Assembly (NCBI RefSeq): GCF_003627795.1
Contig: NZ_CP032684.1
Location: 2,891,001 to 2,955,000 of the forward strand
Direction: 5' to 3'
Length of the DNA: 64,000 nt
DNA from: Rhizobium sp. CCGE531
Lineage (GTDB): Bacteria; Pseudomonadota; Alphaproteobacteria; Rhizobiales; Rhizobiaceae
In this document: positions 43,620-51,979 of the stretch, in pieces
Layout of the letters: each line of letters begins with the position of its first letter
How positions within the stretch are numbered: position 1 is the stretch's first letter
Notes under the pieces: generated by a model
The model's database searches: none
Seen by the model: the letters and a program-made list of their open reading frames with translations, nothing else
What the model was told of the DNA's origin: nothing
Made by a program: the position numbers and the translations under genes

Positions 43620-44053
43620 TGATCACCCTCCGGTCCATCGGCGAGGTCCTTCAATTCCTTCGTCCGTTTGTTGGACAAATCAGCTTTGCAACCGGAAACG
43701 AGCATGGGCTCCATGGAGCCACCCCGCGCCTGGAACCCCTGCCCCTCGCATTCGCCGTCGCGATAGTCCACCCAGGCGCGCTGCGCCTTGATAAGCGCCT
43801 TTTCAGCGCCTTTCATGTCGTTATCCAGATCCGAGTCGATGGCAACCATCGCAGCCCGCGTCTTCTTGTATTGCGCGTTCAACGCTTTGTCGGCCGTGTC
43901 GAAATCCAGCGAAGCACAAATGTTCAGGTCCGTCTGTGCCTCAGCCTTGGCGCAATCGATCTTCGGTTCATCCGGATTGTTCTGCGCAAAGGCGGGTCCG
44001 CAGATCAGGGCTGCGGCAAGAGCCGCGGCAGGCACAAGCAATTTCATCGACAT
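43616..44053 (-). CDS. LprI/DUF1311-like secreted protein
   Basis: A 145-residue protein with signal peptide MSMKLLVPAAALAAALICG (cleavage AFA-QN). The mature domain has an LprI/DUF1311-like pattern: IDCAKAEAQTDLNICASLDF, LNAQYKK and AQRAWVDYRDGEC, with conserved cysteines. Members are periplasmic, and some inhibit lysozyme. Its stop overlaps the next start (GTGA), so an exported protein is translated within an operon for a cytosolic enzyme. The reason is unknown. Confidence 0.8.
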   Translation of the reverse strand: MSMKLLVPAAALAAALICGPAFAQNNPDEPKIDCAKAEAQTDLNICASLDFDTADKALNAQYKKTRAAMVAIDSDLDNDMKGAEKALIKAQRAWVDYRDGECEGQGFQARGGSMEPMLVSGCKADLSNKRTKELKDLADGPEGDQ

Positions 44054-44070
44054 TGAACTCCCCCAAGAAT

Positions 44071-44376
44071 CTAAAGCTTGCCCATGACCTGTTGACGGAA
44101 ACCGTAGACTTCCCGCTTGCCCGATAGCGGGATCAGCGTCACCGAGCGCGTCTGTCCCGGCTCGAAGCGCACGGCCGTTCCGGCGGGAATATCGAGCCGC
44201 ATCCCTTTCGCCTTCTCGCGGTCGAAGGAAAGCCCGGCATTGGTTTCGGCAAAATGATAATGGCTTCCGACCTGCACCGGCCTGTCGCCGGTATTGGAAA
44301 CCTCCAGCGTCACGGTCGGCGCTCCGGCATTGAGTTCGATATCGCCGCTCGCGGCGATGATTTCACCTGGGATCAT
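44071..44376 (-). CDS. ureB: Urease beta subunit UreB
   Basis: A 101-residue subunit beginning [16 protein letters not shown] and containing [13 protein letters not shown], both typical of UreB. The start has GGAGAG upstream. An in-frame extension to 44409 has no ribosome site. It assembles with UreA and UreC. Confidence 0.95.
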   Translation of the reverse strand: MIPGEIIAASGDIELNAGAPTVTLEVSNTGDRPVQVGSHYHFAETNAGLSFDREKAKGMRLDIPAGTAVRFEPGQTRSVTLIPLSGKREVYGFRQQVMGKL

Positions 44377-44386
44377 GGTTCTCTCC

Positions 44387-44641
44387 TCATGCGGCCCGGA
44401 CGGGCGCACATCCTTCAGCTTTCAGGATACGCTTGGTCGAAGCGGGATATTTGGCAAGCAGCGCCGCCGGGCGGATGGGACGCCGCGCGAAGTCGCCGCC
44501 GCAATTCGGGCAGACGCCGCCCAATACAGTATCGACGCAATCGGCGCAGAAGGTGCACTCGAAAGTGCAGATCATCGCCTCCTCGCTGTCCGGCGGCAAA
44601 TTCCTGTCGCAGCATTCGCAACTGGGTCTCAGTTCCAGCAT
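44387..44641 (-). CDS. DUF1272 zinc-ribbon-like protein
   Basis: An 84-residue protein beginning [20 protein letters not shown]. Four CxxC-type clusters ([21 protein letters not shown]) predict zinc binding. It matches the DUF1272 family, whose function is unknown. It lies between ureA and ureB, seven bases after ureA, and may aid metal handling or simply travel with the operon. Confidence 0.85.
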   Translation of the reverse strand: MLELRPSCECCDRNLPPDSEEAMICTFECTFCADCVDTVLGGVCPNCGGDFARRPIRPAALLAKYPASTKRILKAEGCAPVRAA

Positions 44642-44648
44642 GGCAGCC

Positions 44649-44951
44649 TCACCGGATCGGCTCGTGGACAGTCACGAGCTTGGTCCCATCGGGAAACGTC
44701 GCTTCGACCTGAACATCATGGATCATCTCGGCAATGCCTTCCATGACCTGATCGCGGGTAATGACATGGGCGCCGGCTTCCATCAGCTCGGCAACCGCGC
44801 GGCCGTCCCGTGCGCCCTCGACGACGAAATCGCTGATCAGCGCGATGGCTTCGGGGTGATTGAGCTTGACGCCGCGCTCCAGCCGCCGCCGCGCCACCAT
44901 CGCCGCCATGGAAATCAGCAGCTTGTCTTTTTCTCTCGGAGTGAGGTTCAT
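44649..44951 (-). CDS. ureA: Urease gamma subunit UreA
   Basis: A 100-residue subunit with the N-terminus [20 protein letters not shown] and the family block [21 protein letters not shown]. The C-terminus [18 protein letters not shown] is also typical. It follows ureD and precedes the DUF1272 gene. Confidence 0.96.
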   Translation of the reverse strand: MNLTPREKDKLLISMAAMVARRRLERGVKLNHPEAIALISDFVVEGARDGRAVAELMEAGAHVITRDQVMEGIAEMIHDVQVEATFPDGTKLVTVHEPIR

Positions 44952-44983
44952 CGCCTACCTATGTGATTGCTGTTGTCTCGAGA

Positions 44984-45799
44984 CTATAAGTTCCAGACTT
45001 TCGGCACAGGCGCTCCGTTGCGCAAGGCGGAAATGATCGGGATGAGGATTTTTCTGAGCGCGAAACCATCGGCGGCGGCGAGCCGCACGACGAGCTTCTC
45101 GCCCCAGTGGCTGGCGCCCCCCATATGCGTTTCGAGGAGCGGCCGGATGCGGCCGAGATAGGTCTCGGCCAGCGGCCCGACATAAAGCAAGGTCGCAAAG
45201 GCAACCTGGCCGCTCAGGACAGCCGCCTTCGCCGTCAATGCGGCCACGTCGCCGTCCAGGCGCAGTTCCTCGACATGAACAAGCCGCTCGCGGCGACGGA
45301 TGCGCCAGCGATCACGGAACAATCCCTGCGCCATAACCTCGCCCATGGCTTTCCGCCCGAGCAGGATCGCCTCGACGGCAAGGAATTCGGCTGTGTCGTC
45401 AAGCTGGACATTCAACGCACGCGAAAGCGAGGCGCGGTCGAAGAGGATGGTCTCCTGCGGCAGCCAATCGACCCGGGCGCCCGCACCAACTTTTATGGAT
45501 GTCTGCACCTCGGCCGTGCCGGCCGAAGCCTTGTAGATCTTCTCGCAGGCCTGCGTCGTCACATCGATGCGCGTGCCCGGCCCGGCGACGACGCTCCAAT
45601 CCATCCGGTCGCCGCCGGTCAGGCCGCCGGCCGTGTTGATGATGACGGCTTCCATGGAATGATCGAAGGTCTCCGGCAGCCTGATCTTGGCGGCCCCCTC
45701 CTGGAAGAGCTCGGCGAGGCGCGTGCGGCCGCCAAGCGACTTGGCCGCAAGATGGCCGCGACCACGCGCCCTCTGCGGTCTCGTGCCTGCCGCCGTCAT
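44984..45799 (-). CDS. ureD: Urease accessory protein UreD
   Basis: A 271-residue accessory protein that binds apo-urease first. Family segments are [29 protein letters not shown] and [10 protein letters not shown]. Three starts are possible. I chose the ATG nine bases after GAGAGG because the resulting [16 protein letters not shown] matches the usual rhizobial N-terminus. It is the first gene of the ure set, 164 bases after urtE, where a separate promoter could lie. Confidence 0.92.
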   Translation of the reverse strand: MTAAGTRPQRARGRGHLAAKSLGGRTRLAELFQEGAAKIRLPETFDHSMEAVIINTAGGLTGGDRMDWSVVAGPGTRIDVTTQACEKIYKASAGTAEVQTSIKVGAGARVDWLPQETILFDRASLSRALNVQLDDTAEFLAVEAILLGRKAMGEVMAQGLFRDRWRIRRRERLVHVEELRLDGDVAALTAKAAVLSGQVAFATLLYVGPLAETYLGRIRPLLETHMGGASHWGEKLVVRLAAADGFALRKILIPIISALRNGAPVPKVWNL

Positions 45800-45963
45800 T
45801 GTCATCTGCCTCTCCACACATCACACCATGCCCGGCCATTGAAACCCGGCAAGGAATAAACGCAAGCAATTTCTGTGCCTTATGCGATGCCGCGCAATAT
45901 CGGCCTATCGTCAGCCGTGTCAGCCGCATTTTTCGTCAAAAGCCGAAAAGAAAGGCAATCGTC

Positions 45964-46659
45964 TCAGACGGTCAGATGGCGGCGAGCCTCCGGCGTATCC
46001 AGCGTCTCCGCCAGGCCCTCATGCACGATCTCGCCGCGATCCATGATGTAGACATAATCGGCGAGCTCGCGGCAGAAATCGAGATACTGCTCGACGAGCA
46101 GGATCGCCATGCCGGTGCTATCCCTGAGATAGCGGATCGCCCGGCCGATATCCTTGATGATCGACGGCTGGATGCCCTCGGTCGGTTCGTCCAGCACCAG
46201 GATCTTCGGCCGCGTCACCATCGCCCGCCCGATCGCCAATTGCTGCTGCTGGCCGCCCGAGAGATCGCCGCCACGGCGCGACAGCATGGATTTCAGCACC
46301 GGAAACAGGCTGTAGATGTCATCGGGAATGCTGCGGTCGCGGCGGGAAAGCGGCGCATAGCCGGTCTCGAGATTTTCCTTCACGCTTAAGAGCGGAAAGA
46401 TCTCGCGTCCCTGCGGCACATAGCCGATCCCCTGCTTGGCGCGCGCGAACGGTGCCATGCCGTTCAGCGTCACACCATTGAAGGCAACCGTGCCGGCCGA
46501 CAAGGCGTGCTGTCCGGTGACGGCGCGCAAGAGCGAGCTTTTGCCGACGCCGTTGCGCCCGAGGACACAGGTGATCTTGCCCATCTCGGCCTTGATCGAG
46601 ATGCCACGCAGCGCCTGAGCGGCGCCATAATGCAGATTTGCGTTTTCTACTGTCAGCAT
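45964..46659 (-). CDS. urtE: Urea ABC transporter ATP-binding protein UrtE
   Basis: A 231-residue LivF-type ATPase. Walker A is GRNGVGKSSLLRA near residue 34, then GYVPQGREIFPLLSVKENLE, signature LSGGQQQQLAIGRA and Walker B ILVLDEPTEGIQPSI. It is the second ATPase of the UrtABCDE importer. A mosaic repeat separates it from urtD, yet the order and strand match an intact operon. Confidence 0.94.
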   Translation of the reverse strand: MLTVENANLHYGAAQALRGISIKAEMGKITCVLGRNGVGKSSLLRAVTGQHALSAGTVAFNGVTLNGMAPFARAKQGIGYVPQGREIFPLLSVKENLETGYAPLSRRDRSIPDDIYSLFPVLKSMLSRRGGDLSGGQQQQLAIGRAMVTRPKILVLDEPTEGIQPSIIKDIGRAIRYLRDSTGMAILLVEQYLDFCRELADYVYIMDRGEIVHEGLAETLDTPEARRHLTV

Positions 46660-46687
46660 GGCTTCATCTTCTTTCTTTTCCCTCAGG

Positions 46688-46828
46688 CCCCCTCACCCTA
46701 ACCCTCTCCCCGAGGGGAGAGGGAATTGCCTTTGTATCCCCGCTCACTTCACTAGTTAGGCGAGCCGAAAGCGCCTCCTCTCCTTCTCCCCTCGGGGAGA
46801 AGGTGCCCGACAGGGCGGATGAGGGGGA
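46688..46828. repeat. Mosaic repeat inside the urt operon
   Basis: It contains hairpins CCCTCTCCCC/GGGGAGAGGG (46702-46723) and CCTTCTCCCC/GGGGAGAAGG (46782-46803), the latter extending to GCGGATGAGGGGG. The same two building blocks recur at 29334-29576. It lies between urtD and urtE and will be transcribed as a strong RNA structure. Confidence 0.82.
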
Positions 46829-46843
46829 TGCCCGACATGTCGG

Positions 46844-47599
46844 CTACCGCCCCAGATAATTCTCGATCACCTTCGGATCGCTGCTGACGAAATCGATGGA
46901 TCCTTCCGCCAGAACCGAGCCTTCCGCCAGGCACGTCACCTTGACACCGAGATCGCGGATGAAACCCATGTCGTGCTCGACCACCACGACCGAGCGCGTC
47001 TTGGCGATCTCCTTCAGAAGCACGGCCGTCTCAGCCGTTTCCGCATCCGTCATGCCCGCCACCGGCTCGTCGACCAGCAGGAGCTTCGGTTCCTGCGCGA
47101 GCAGCATGCCGATCTCCAGCCACTGCTTCTGGCCGTGTGAAAGATTGGCCGCCAGCTCGTCGCGCCGATGCGAGAGCCGCACCGTCTCGAGGATTTCCTC
47201 GATGCGATCGCGATCGGCAGGCGTCAGCCGGTAGAAGAGCGTCGCGAAGACGCCGCGATTGCGGTTGAGCGCCAGTTCGAGGTTGTCCCAGACGGTATGG
47301 CTTTCGAAGACGGCCGGCTTCTGGAATTTCCGTCCGATGCCGAGCTGGGCGATATCGGCCTCGTCCTTCTTGGTGAGATCAATCAGGCCGTTGAAGAACA
47401 CCTCGCCCTCGTCAGGCCGCGTCTTGCCGGTGATGATATCCATCATCGTGGTCTTGCCGGCGCCGTTCGGGCCGATGATGGCGCGAAGCTCACCCGGCTC
47501 GATGACGATCGACAGCGAATTCAAAGCCTTGAAGCCGTCGAAAGATACCGAGACATTGTTGAGATAGAGCATGCTGTTGGGTTTGATGTCCGGGATCAT
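46844..47599 (-). CDS. urtD: Urea ABC transporter ATP-binding protein UrtD
   Basis: A 251-residue LivG-type ATPase. Walker A is GPNGAGKTTMMDIITGK, then IGRKFQKPAVF, signature LSHGQKQWLEIGMLLAQ (the UrtD form of the motif) and Walker B LLLVDEPVAGM. The start ATG has GGAG seven bases upstream. An upstream in-frame Met would overlap urtC. It pairs with UrtE under the UrtBC channel. Confidence 0.94.
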   Translation of the reverse strand: MIPDIKPNSMLYLNNVSVSFDGFKALNSLSIVIEPGELRAIIGPNGAGKTTMMDIITGKTRPDEGEVFFNGLIDLTKKDEADIAQLGIGRKFQKPAVFESHTVWDNLELALNRNRGVFATLFYRLTPADRDRIEEILETVRLSHRRDELAANLSHGQKQWLEIGMLLAQEPKLLLVDEPVAGMTDAETAETAVLLKEIAKTRSVVVVEHDMGFIRDLGVKVTCLAEGSVLAEGSIDFVSSDPKVIENYLGR

Positions 47600-47603
47600 G
47601 GTC

Positions 47604-48764
47604 CTACTCCGCAGCCTGCACGGACTGTTGGGCTTCATCCTTCGCTGCCTTCGGCGGCGGGTTTTCCGGCGTCCGTTTCCTGCCGAGATATTGCGCGATG
47701 GTGCCGACGATGCCCTTGGGCAGGAACAAGGTCACCGCAACGAACAAGCCACCGAGCGCAAACAGCCAGAACTCGGGAAACAGGCCAGTGAGGATGGTCT
47801 TCCCGCCATTGACGAGCACGGCACCGATGATGGGGCCGATCAGGGTCGCTCTGCCGCCGACCGCCGTCCATATGACGACTTCGATCGAATTGGCCGGTGC
47901 AAATTCACCGGGATTGATGATGCCGATCTGCGGCACGTAGAGCGCGCCGGCGATCCCCGCCATCATCGCCGATACGACAAAGACGAAGAGCTTCATATGC
48001 TCGACGCGATAACCGAGAAAGCGCGTGCGGCTTTCGGCATCGCGCACGCCGACCAGCACCTTGCCGAACTTCGAACGCACGATGGCCGAGGACAGCATCA
48101 GCGCCAGCGCCAGGAACACCGCCGTCACGGCGAAAAGCACGGCACGCGTGCCATCGGCCTGGATGTTGAAGCCGAGAATATCCTTGAAGTCAGTCAGGCC
48201 GTTGTTGCCGCCGAAACCCATATCGTTGCGGAAGAAGGCAAGCAGCAGCGCATAGGTCATCGCCTGCGTGATGATCGACAGGTAGACGCCGTTGACGCGA
48301 GAGCGGAAGGCGAACCAGCCGAAGACGAAGGCGAGCAGACCCGGAGCCACCAGCACCATGAGCATGGCGAACCAGAACTGATCGAAGCCATGCCAGAACC
48401 AAGGCAGCTCCTTCCAGTTCAGGAAGACCATGAAGTCGGGCAGGATGGGATTGCCGTAGGTGCCGCGCGAGCCGATCTGCCGCATCAGATACATGCCCAT
48501 CGCATAGCCACCGAGCGCGAAGAAGGCGCCATGGCCGAGCGAGAGAATGCCGCAGTAACCCCAGACGAGATCGAGTGCCAAGGCGAGCAGCGCATAGGTC
48601 AGGTACTTGCCGAACAGCGACATCAGATAGGTGGGCACATGCAGCGGGCTCGTTTCCGGCAGGGCCAGATTGGCGAGCGGCACGAGCACCGCGACGGCAA
48701 GCAGGATCGCGATGGCGATGCTGATACGCCGGTCGAGCGAGCGGAGGATAAAGGCCGTGATCAT
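47604..48764 (-). CDS. urtC: Urea ABC transporter permease UrtC
   Basis: A 386-residue LivM-type permease with about ten helices. It contains LALDLVWGYCGILSLGHGAF, the urea-family pattern, and the loop VLVGVRDAESRTRFLGYRV. The start ATG overlaps the urtB stop by four bases. A longer reading from 48929 runs inside urtB and is rejected. Confidence 0.94.
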   Translation of the reverse strand: MITAFILRSLDRRISIAIAILLAVAVLVPLANLALPETSPLHVPTYLMSLFGKYLTYALLALALDLVWGYCGILSLGHGAFFALGGYAMGMYLMRQIGSRGTYGNPILPDFMVFLNWKELPWFWHGFDQFWFAMLMVLVAPGLLAFVFGWFAFRSRVNGVYLSIITQAMTYALLLAFFRNDMGFGGNNGLTDFKDILGFNIQADGTRAVLFAVTAVFLALALMLSSAIVRSKFGKVLVGVRDAESRTRFLGYRVEHMKLFVFVVSAMMAGIAGALYVPQIGIINPGEFAPANSIEVVIWTAVGGRATLIGPIIGAVLVNGGKTILTGLFPEFWLFALGGLFVAVTLFLPKGIVGTIAQYLGRKRTPENPPPKAAKDEAQQSVQAAE

Positions 48765-50386
48765 GCTTCCACCGCCCTTCCCTTGAGGGCAAAGAGCCCG
48801 CGCGGACGTTTCTGAATAAAGAGGATGATGAGGACGAGAACGAGGATCTTGCCGAGGACGGCTCCCGCATAGGGTTCGAGGAACTTGTTGAGGATGCCGA
48901 GAGAGAAGGCGCCGACGAGCGTGCCCCACAGATTGCCGACGCCGCCGAACACCACCACCATGAAGCTATCGATGATGTAGCTCTGGCCGAGGTTGGGCGA
49001 GACATTGTCGATCTGCGAGAGCGCGACACCCGCCATGCCGGCGATGCCGGAGCCGAGTGCAAAGGTGAAGGCATCGACCCAGGATGTGCGGATCCCCATC
49101 GAGGAGGCCATGCGCCGGTTCTGCGTCACCGCCCGCATCTGCAGCCCGAACGCCGAGCGCTTCAGCAGCAACAAGAGGGCAACGAACACGCCAAGCGCGA
49201 AAACGATGATCCAGAGGCGGTTCCAGGTGATCGAGAGGTAGCCGAGGTCGAACGAACCCGACATCCAGGAGGGGTTGCCGACCTCCTGATTGGTCGGCCC
49301 GAAGATCGAACGAACCGCCTGCTGCAGGATCAGCGAGATGCCCCAGGTGGCGAGCAGCGTTTCCAGCGGCCTGCCATAGAGGAAGCGGATGACGCCACGC
49401 TCGATGACAAGACCGACGGCACCGGTGACGATGAAGGCGACGGGCAGTGCAATCGCCAACGACCAATCGAACAACTCGGGATAGGAGGTGCGGATGATGC
49501 TTTGAACGACGAAGGTCGAATAGGCGCCCAGCATCACCATCTCGCCATGCGCCATGTTGATGATGCCCATGACGCCGAAGGTGATGGCAAGACCGATGGC
49601 AGCCAACAGAAGCACGGAGCCAAGCGACAGGCCGTACCAGACATTCTGCACCGCATTCCAGAACTTCAACTGCTCCTGAATGCCGGCAATGGCGGCAGCG
49701 ACATCCGGCTTGAGGCTATCATCTACCGATACAGAGGAAAGAAGCCCGATCGCATCCCGACCGCCTTCGTTCTTGATCGTCTCGATCGCCGCCTTCTTGT
49801 CTTCCGCCGGGCGGTCAGAGCCTAGCACCGCAACGGCCCTCGCCCTTTCGAGCACGCCGCGAATTGCTCCGTCCTTCTCGCTCTGCAGTGCCGTCTCGAC
49901 GGCTTCCAGCGAATCCGCGCTGGGCGCCTTCAGGATGGATTGCGCAGCCTCAAGGCGCGTTGCGCGATCCGGGCTCATCAGCGTCAATCCGCCGAGAGCC
50001 GCGCGAACCGCGCGGCGCAGGTTGTTGTTGATCTTGATCTTGCCGAGATTGTCCTTGGCTTCCCGGCCGGCGGCCTGCCCGGTCAGCGGGTCCACCAGGT
50101 CCAGCATCTCGCCGGAGGACTTGGCGATGAACACCTGGTTGTCTGACTTGCGGACATAGAGATCGCCGTCGGAGAAGGCCTGCAACGCCGGCACGACCTT
50201 GGGATCGCCTGTTTTCGCCAGATTCTGAACGATCTCGCCGGCTTTTTGGAAATTGGCCTGGCCGAGCGAATTGATCAGGCCGTGCGCATCCTCCTGGGCA
50301 CGCAGGCCCGTGGCCGTCAGCGCCAGCATCAGGCAGAAGCCGGCGGCGAGAGCCAGGGCCATGCGGTAAACGAATTTGTCGAACAT
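48761..50386 (-). CDS. urtB: Urea ABC transporter permease UrtB
   Basis: A 541-residue LivH-type permease. As usual for UrtB it has a signal-like N-terminus, a periplasmic helical domain of about 220 residues (DAHGLINSLGQANFQKAGEI onward), then about eight transmembrane helices with FGVMGIINMAHGEMVMLGAY and GMAGVALSQIDNVSPNLGQ. It forms the channel with UrtC. It is 73 bases after urtA. Confidence 0.93.
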   Translation of the reverse strand: MFDKFVYRMALALAAGFCLMLALTATGLRAQEDAHGLINSLGQANFQKAGEIVQNLAKTGDPKVVPALQAFSDGDLYVRKSDNQVFIAKSSGEMLDLVDPLTGQAAGREAKDNLGKIKINNNLRRAVRAALGGLTLMSPDRATRLEAAQSILKAPSADSLEAVETALQSEKDGAIRGVLERARAVAVLGSDRPAEDKKAAIETIKNEGGRDAIGLLSSVSVDDSLKPDVAAAIAGIQEQLKFWNAVQNVWYGLSLGSVLLLAAIGLAITFGVMGIINMAHGEMVMLGAYSTFVVQSIIRTSYPELFDWSLAIALPVAFIVTGAVGLVIERGVIRFLYGRPLETLLATWGISLILQQAVRSIFGPTNQEVGNPSWMSGSFDLGYLSITWNRLWIIVFALGVFVALLLLLKRSAFGLQMRAVTQNRRMASSMGIRTSWVDAFTFALGSGIAGMAGVALSQIDNVSPNLGQSYIIDSFMVVVFGGVGNLWGTLVGAFSLGILNKFLEPYAGAVLGKILVLVLIILFIQKRPRGLFALKGRAVEA

Positions 50387-50459
50387 TGGGCTTGTCCCCT
50401 CAAGCTGCCGCGGGCAGAAAAGCCTGCCCGCGGCGGTCTTGCGTCATATGGGCTGGAAA

Positions 50460-51749
50460 TCAGGAACCCTTGCCGCCGCACTTGCCGGTGGAAACGTTGA
50501 AGTTGCCGCAGTTCATCGGCATGCGCCAATCCGAGATCAGATCCTTGCTGTCGGGCAGGTAGTCAGACCATTCCTTGCCGACCACCGCGGGGGTCTGCGA
50601 CACGACGTCGAACTGGCCGTTCTCCTGCACTTCGCCGATCAGCACCGGCTTGGTGATGTAGTGGTTCGGCATCATGGTGGCGGTGCCGCCGGTGAGGTTC
50701 GGAACCGAGACGCCGACCAGCGCGTCGATGACCTTGTCCGGATCGGTCGTGCCGGCCTTCTCGACAGCCTTCACCCACATGTTGAAGCCGATATAGGCGG
50801 CTTCCATCGGGTCGTTGGTGACGCGCTTGTCGTTCTTGGTGTAGGCATGCCATTCCTTGATGAAGGCGGCGTTGGCCGGGGTGTCGACGGACTGGAAGTA
50901 GTTCCAGGCGGCCAGGTGTCCCACAAGCGGCTTGGTGTCGACGCCGGCCAGCTCCTCTTCGCCGACGGAGAAGGCGACGACCGGAATATCTTCCGCCTTG
51001 ACGCCCTGGTTGCCGAGCTCCTTGTAGAAGGGAACATTGGCATCGCCATTGATCGTCGAGACGACAGCGGTCTTCTTGCCCGCCGCGCCGAAGGCCTTGA
51101 TCTTGGAAACTTCCGTCTGCCAGTCGGAGAAGCCGAACGGCGTGTAGTTGATGACGATGTCTTCGTCTTTGACACCCTTGGACTTCAGATAGGCCTCGAG
51201 GATCTTGTTGGTCGTGCGCGGATAGACATAGTCCGTGCCCTCAAGCACCCAGCGCTGCACGCCTTCGTTCTTCATCAGATAGTCGACGGCCGGGATTGCC
51301 TGCTGGTTGGGAGCGGCGCCCGTATAGAAGACGTTGCGCTCGGACTCTTCGCCTTCGAACTGGACCGGATAGAACAGGATCGAATTCAGTTCCTTGAAAA
51401 CAGGCAGCACTGACTTGCGTGAAACGGAGGTCCAGCAGCCGAAGACGGCGGAGACCTTGTCCTTCTGGATCAGCTCGCGGGCCTTTTCCGCAAAGAGCGG
51501 CCAGTTGGAGGCCGGGTCGACGACGACGGGCTCGAGCTTCTTGCCGAGAACGCCGCCCTTCTTGTTCTGCTCGTCGATGAGCATCAGCATGGCGTCCTTC
51601 AGCGTCGTTTCCGAGATCGCCATGGTGCCGGAAAGCGAATGCAGGACACCGACCTTGATGGTGTCGTCAGCTGCAAAAGCGCCGTGGAATGCGGTCGTGG
51701 ACATGATGGCGCCAAGCAGCGCGCCGGAGACGAGAGTCTTGAATTTCAT
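50460..51749 (-). CDS. urtA: Urea ABC transporter substrate-binding protein UrtA
   Basis: A 429-residue periplasmic receptor with signal peptide MKFKTLVSGALLGAIMSTTA. It shows the UrtA-specific segments KVGVLHSLSGTMAISETTLK, FGCWTSVSRKSVLPVFKEL, FYPVQFEGEESERNVFYTGA and GTDYVYPRTTNKILE. The start has GAGGGG upstream. It is the first gene of the leftward urt-ure series and is divergent from the permease-kinase fusion, with a possible operator between them. Confidence 0.95.
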   Translation of the reverse strand: MKFKTLVSGALLGAIMSTTAFHGAFAADDTIKVGVLHSLSGTMAISETTLKDAMLMLIDEQNKKGGVLGKKLEPVVVDPASNWPLFAEKARELIQKDKVSAVFGCWTSVSRKSVLPVFKELNSILFYPVQFEGEESERNVFYTGAAPNQQAIPAVDYLMKNEGVQRWVLEGTDYVYPRTTNKILEAYLKSKGVKDEDIVINYTPFGFSDWQTEVSKIKAFGAAGKKTAVVSTINGDANVPFYKELGNQGVKAEDIPVVAFSVGEEELAGVDTKPLVGHLAAWNYFQSVDTPANAAFIKEWHAYTKNDKRVTNDPMEAAYIGFNMWVKAVEKAGTTDPDKVIDALVGVSVPNLTGGTATMMPNHYITKPVLIGEVQENGQFDVVSQTPAVVGKEWSDYLPDSKDLISDWRMPMNCGNFNVSTGKCGGKGS

Positions 51750-51844
51750 CCGTGGTTCCCCTCTTTTTGTCTGCCGCAACGGCCGGTAAACGAAGATGAA
51801 CCGTTGCCTTCAGCGACTATCCGGTAGCGCCTGGGGAAACCACA

Positions 51845-51860
51845 TACGTAATATGACGTA
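51845..51860. promoter_or_regulatory. Possible response-regulator operator between urtA and the sensor gene
   Basis: TACGT (51845-51849) and ACGTA (51856-51860) form a 16-base interrupted palindrome, 95 bases before urtA and 119 before the sensor gene. NarL/LuxR-type regulators often use TACGTA-like dyads. The link to the regulator at 55362 is an inference. Confidence 0.4.
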
Positions 51861-51979
51861 GGCGTCGGGGCGAAATGTGCAGCTTTGGACACCCGCATGC
51901 CCTTAAGCACCGTATCGATCCATGTTACGACATCTCTGGATCGCCGGAACTACCGGGGCGGGACCACTGAAGGGCAAGC

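Noticed and set aside
41919..43622. 567-codon open frame opposite ureC and the accessory gene
   Set aside because: Spans two real genes on the other strand; low-complexity shadow composition.
47604..48929. Longer reading of urtC starting inside urtB
   Set aside because: The extra 55 residues are an out-of-frame shadow of urtB; the ATG overlapping the urtB stop gives a normal UrtC N-terminus.
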